Position numbers and translations under genes: made by a program. The notes below the pieces were generated by a model. The model saw only the letters and a program-made list of their open reading frames with translations. It was not told where the DNA came from and searched no databases. Positions 5,568 to 7,848 of a stretch of 7,848 bases of DNA are shown here, piece by piece (position 1 is the stretch's first letter; the number at the start of each line of letters is the position of its first letter). Source of the DNA: Deltaproteobacteria bacterium (GTDB lineage Bacteria > Desulfobacterota > UBA8473); contig JAUXFK010000137.1 in the NCBI GenBank assembly GCA_030623035.1, positions 1 to 7,848 of the forward strand, written 5' to 3'.

Positions 5568-6839
5568 ATGACGATCAAGGTAACTGCCCCGGGGAAGAAG
5601 ACCCTAGAGACGACAGCAGAGATTAGCAAATCCATTAGGGCCTATTATGGGGGTGTAAAGGCTGCCAAAGAGGAAGGTAGACCGGTAATCTGGTCTTTTG
5701 GATTGATACCGAGAGAGATATATCATGCACTGGAGGCGCCGGTAATCTACCTGGAACACCTCCCTCTCATGGTAGGGGCGAAACAACTATCCGGTCACTA
5801 TATACAGATTGCAGAAGAAGAAGGGTTTTCAAGAGATGTCTGTGCCTTCCACAGGTGTTTTTTGGGCTGTTCGGTTGCTAAAGAAAGGGACCTCTATCTC
5901 GATAATTTTTTTGTTGATCCAGACCTCATAGTAGCCACGAATCTTCCCTGTATGTCCGAATCCAAGTCTTTCCTTTATTCGGCAGATTACCATAACATTC
6001 CTTACTATTTTGTTGATGCTCCTATAAATACTTGGGGCGAAAAGATCCCTGATTATGCCATCGAGTACTTTGCCGGCCAGTTGAAGGGAGCCATAGACTT
6101 TATGGAAGAACATGGGTTAAAGTTAGATTGGGACAAACTCAAAGAAGCAGTTCGCCTTTCCAAACAGCTGGTTGATCTCTGGCGGGAAATAGACGACTGC
6201 AGGAAGGCTGTTCCTACTCCAATGGGCACAGTCGATGGTCTCACTGCGGCTTTTCCACTGATTCAGCTACCCGGGACCAAACTGGGTGTCACACTCTTTG
6301 AAAGGTTACTCGCAGAGCTTAAAGAGAAGGTAGAAAGAAAGGAGGGCGTTCTTGAAGACGAGAAGTTGAGGTTAATGTGGTTTGGGGTGCCACCCTTTTA
6401 CAATATGGGACTTATGAACTATGTCGAGAAATATGACGCTGTTGTTGTGAAGAGTATGGTAGAGTATATAGCAGGGGGAGGATACGACCCTTCTATTATG
6501 GACCCGGAGAAGCCCCTTGAGAGTCTTGCGTACAAGGCATTGGTTGACATAGTGAATCCGATATCTACAAATATGGTGGAATTTATCGTGCAGGCTGTTA
6601 AAGATTTTAAGATCGATGGACTTATTGGAGTGGTCAAGAGGAGTTGTGGTCTCTTGCCCGGATATATGAGACTGGCCAAAGATGCTGTATATGAAGGGGC
6701 GGGTGTACCGACAACGATCTTTGATTTGGATGGTTTAGATATAAGGGAATATGATGATGCTGCTTCAAAGGCCAACCTTGATTCATTTATCGAAGCCCTA
6801 CTGGCAAGCAAAAAGGAGGTAATCGATGGGAACTCTTAA
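5568..6839 (+). CDS. 2-hydroxyacyl-CoA dehydratase / benzoyl-CoA reductase-like subunit (HgdB/FldC/BcrC-type family)
   Basis: 423 residues, soluble, the usual length for one iron-sulfur subunit of this radical enzyme family. Family members bind a [4Fe-4S] cluster through three cysteines. Candidates here are C92 or C97 (in DVCAFHRCFLG), C128 (NLPCMSES) and C360 (KRSCGLLPG); C101 and C211 are additional. Known members remove water from 2-hydroxyacyl-CoA or reduce benzoyl-CoA after ATP-driven electron transfer from an activator (HgdC/BcrA-D type). Active enzymes normally need a second paralogous subunit and that activator, and neither is in the window. The ATG has TAGGAG seven bases upstream. 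The last codons contain a strong ribosome site for a short overlapping frame, and a terminator follows. The family is confident; the substrate cannot be assigned. Confidence 0.88.
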   Translation: MTIKVTAPGKKTLETTAEISKSIRAYYGGVKAAKEEGRPVIWSFGLIPREIYHALEAPVIYLEHLPLMVGAKQLSGHYIQIAEEEGFSRDVCAFHRCFLGCSVAKERDLYLDNFFVDPDLIVATNLPCMSESKSFLYSADYHNIPYYFVDAPINTWGEKIPDYAIEYFAGQLKGAIDFMEEHGLKLDWDKLKEAVRLSKQLVDLWREIDDCRKAVPTPMGTVDGLTAAFPLIQLPGTKLGVTLFERLLAELKEKVERKEGVLEDEKLRLMWFGVPPFYNMGLMNYVEKYDAVVVKSMVEYIAGGGYDPSIMDPEKPLESLAYKALVDIVNPISTNMVEFIVQAVKDFKIDGLIGVVKRSCGLLPGYMRLAKDAVYEGAGVPTTIFDLDGLDIREYDDAASKANLDSFIEALLASKKEVIDGNS

Positions 6840-6924
6840 GAATCAACTCTACAGTCCAGATATTTTTTGTTTCATGCTGCCATTGGAAGTTAAAGATGGC
6901 AGAGGTTTTTCTTTTTTGATATAA
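6826..6924 (+). pseudogene. 32-codon frame with strong ribosome site; possible stump of a lost downstream gene
   Basis: AAGGAGG (6813-6819), six bases before the ATG at 6826, lies inside the dehydratase's last codons, and the frame overlaps that gene's end by 14 bases. This is the layout expected of a coupled next operon gene. The frame stops after 32 residues (MGTLKNQLYSPDIFCFMLPL and on), runs through the terminator hairpin and resembles no protein I know. It could be the start of a missing partner subunit cut off by deletion. Alternatively, AAGGAGG may simply be the Lys-Glu codons of the dehydratase (KKEV). Confidence 0.3.
6877..6917 (+). terminator. intrinsic terminator after the dehydratase gene
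   Basis: CTGCCAT (6877-6883) pairs perfectly with ATGGCAG (6896-6902) around a 12-base loop. AGG and a strong T-tract (TTTTTCTTTTTT, 6906-6917) follow. It lies 38 bases after the dehydratase stop. Confidence 0.75.
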
Positions 6925-7107
6925 TTATTGATGATTATAAAGTTAACTCTAAAGAATAAACTCCCTATTTATGGTAGGTTACAGATTTGACAGTTAGGAA
7001 GGGCATAGATTTTCCTAGAATTGGCAATCGATCTTTTTCTTTGATTTTATTAAATCCTTTAATTTCAATTGGTTAGTGCTCAGAGATATCTTTATAATCA
7101 TTTAATA

Positions 7108-7587
7108 TTAAGTGTTTAGCATATCGTGCAGGGTGATAAGCTCTTTGACTTCATATTCCATTTTTTTTGCCGGCAGATTGATAATGATCTCGTCTCCAAC
7201 CTCTTTATTTAATAGTACTTTTCCAACTGGTGAAGCTACGGAAATCTTCCCTTTTTTGGGATCGACTTCTTCGGGAGTGACAAGCTCATAGGTAACTTCC
7301 TGACCTGTATTCAGATCCTCTAATAAGACCTTTGAACCAAAAGCAATCTTGTCCTTTGGCAGGTTTTCTATTTTTATTAAGGAGACAGCGCTTATCCTTT
7401 CGTGTATTTGGGCAATCCTTGCCTGAAGGAAGGTCTGCCTTTCCTTTGCAGCCTGGTATTCTGCATTTTCTCTCAAGTCACCATGGGCTGCTGCCTTTTG
7501 GAGTTCCTTTGGCAGTTCTATAACCAGTTCCCTTTCCAGGCGTTTCAGTTCTTGTTCCAGTTGTTTTACAATGGCAAGTTTAAGCAT
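7108..7587 (-). CDS. greA: GreA/GreB-family transcript cleavage factor
   Basis: 159 residues, the normal length for GreA. The N-terminal coiled coil (about 1-75) contains the signature HGDLRENAEYQAAKERQ. D37 and E40 correspond to the two acidic tip residues that reach into the RNA polymerase secondary channel and support Mg-dependent cleavage of backtracked RNA. The C-terminal FKBP-like domain (about 80-155) has FGSKVLLEDL, the family block around ISVASPVGKVLLNKEVGDE, and a YEVKEL end. The ATG is preceded by AAAGGAG seven bases away on the minus strand. The gene faces the dehydratase gene tail to tail, with no clear terminator of its own in the AT-rich gap 6925-7107. GreB is an alternative name, but the sequence reads as GreA-like. 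MITE copy 4 lies 137 bases upstream of the start. Confidence 0.93.
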   Translation of the reverse strand: MLKLAIVKQLEQELKRLERELVIELPKELQKAAAHGDLRENAEYQAAKERQTFLQARIAQIHERISAVSLIKIENLPKDKIAFGSKVLLEDLNTGQEVTYELVTPEEVDPKKGKISVASPVGKVLLNKEVGDEIIINLPAKKMEYEVKELITLHDMLNT

Positions 7588-7599
7588 GCAATTTCTCCT

Positions 7600-7625
7600 T
7601 TAACGAAATCCTCCAACGCCGTTAA
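7600..7625 (-). repeat. inverted repeat abutting the greA ribosome site
   Basis: On the minus strand TTAACG (7625-7620) and CGTTAA (7605-7600) are perfect inverted copies separated by 14 bases, and the second lies directly against the AAAGGAG ribosome site. A short, AT-rich stem of this kind could modulate access to the site, or be chance. Confidence 0.2.
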
Positions 7626-7704
7626 GTGGCAATAAGTTCGTTAAATAGTTTGATTCGATACTGAACCGTAGCTGAGTAATACGTCATTTTTCCAGACAGC
7701 CAGC

Positions 7705-7710
7705 ATTATA
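7705..7710 (-). promoter_or_regulatory. candidate -10 element for greA
   Basis: The minus strand reads TATAAT exactly, about 118 bases before the greA ATG. Its -35 position falls at or inside the end of MITE copy 4, and no good TTGACA match is seen there, so a promoter is only tentative. Confidence 0.25.
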
Positions 7711-7724
7711 GTATATCTTTTATA

Positions 7725-7848
7725 GTAACAGTTTAGCTCTTTAAAAAGAGATGCAAGAAGCGGCAATCAAATTTTAATCCGCGTAAAACTCGCATCAAAG
7801 TGAGCGTAAAGAAAGAACAGTATATCGCTATTAAATTCAGTAGTTCCA
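7725..7848 (+). mobile_element. MITE copy 4, cut by the window end
   Basis: It begins with the perfect 13-bp terminal repeat GTAACAGTTTAGC (7725-7737), followed by the family left arm (CAATCAAATTTTAATCCG, then GTGAGCGTAAAG and AAGAACAGTATATC). Its loop begins CTATTAAATTCAG, as in copy 1 and unlike copies 2 and 3. The right arm and end lie beyond the window. The left flank CTTTTATA (7717-7724) is the predicted 8-bp target duplication. It is in the same orientation as copies 1 and 2. Confidence 0.9.

Noticed and set aside
6419..6811. 130-codon minus-strand frame opposite the dehydratase
   Set aside because: A Ser/Ile-rich shadow of a clear family gene, with no supporting ribosome site or homology.
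6920..6939. TATAAT-N8-ATTATA dyad after the dehydratase terminator
   Set aside because: A pure AT dyad in very AT-rich DNA, expected by chance and without a GC stem or gene context.

Overview
The window looks like chromosomal DNA of an AT-rich, probably anaerobic bacterium. A 2-hydroxyacyl-CoA dehydratase-type gene points to anaerobic acid or aromatic metabolism. The PAS-rich soluble histidine kinase and the GreA-type elongation factor fit Desulfobacterota-like or similar anaerobic lineages, but nothing here fixes the taxon.

Layout. Five protein genes are well supported. (1) An AlkP-superfamily phosphohydrolase of the COG3379 type (763-2067, +) stands alone. (2) and (3) A cytoplasmic three-PAS histidine kinase of the NarX/DegS class (2608-4554, +) overlaps its NarL/FixJ-type response regulator (4541-5257, +) by 14 bases. 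(4) A 2-hydroxyacyl-CoA dehydratase / benzoyl-CoA reductase-like subunit (5568-6839, +) has no visible partner or activator; a strong Shine-Dalgarno and a 32-codon ORF at its 3' end may be the stump of a lost downstream gene. (5) A GreA-family factor (7108-7587, -) converges on it.

The most striking content is not coding. Four copies of one palindromic, non-coding mobile element of the MITE type lie in the intergenic space at 1-264 (its 5' tip lies outside the window), 448-715, 2160-2427 and 7725-7848 (cut by the window end). The two complete copies are both exactly 268 bp. They share perfect 13-bp terminal inverted repeats GTAACAGTTTAGC, and each has its own perfect 8-bp target duplication (AAATGCTT and AATTTTGG). 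The GTAA tips and 8-bp duplications match what is known of the IS66 family, so I infer mobilisation in trans by an IS66-like transposase. No transposase is in the window.

The two complete copies differ at only 4 of 268 positions and lie in opposite orientations, one just before and one just after the phosphohydrolase gene. Any transcript crossing both could fold into a very long duplex around the coding region. At the DNA level the pair could recombine to invert the gene. The matched duplications show that the present arrangement is the original, un-inverted one.

The two-component pair is a plausible regulator of neighbouring metabolism, but the sequence does not show its target. Non-coding stretches are described in the feature list; no tRNA, rRNA, CRISPR array or recognisable riboswitch was seen.
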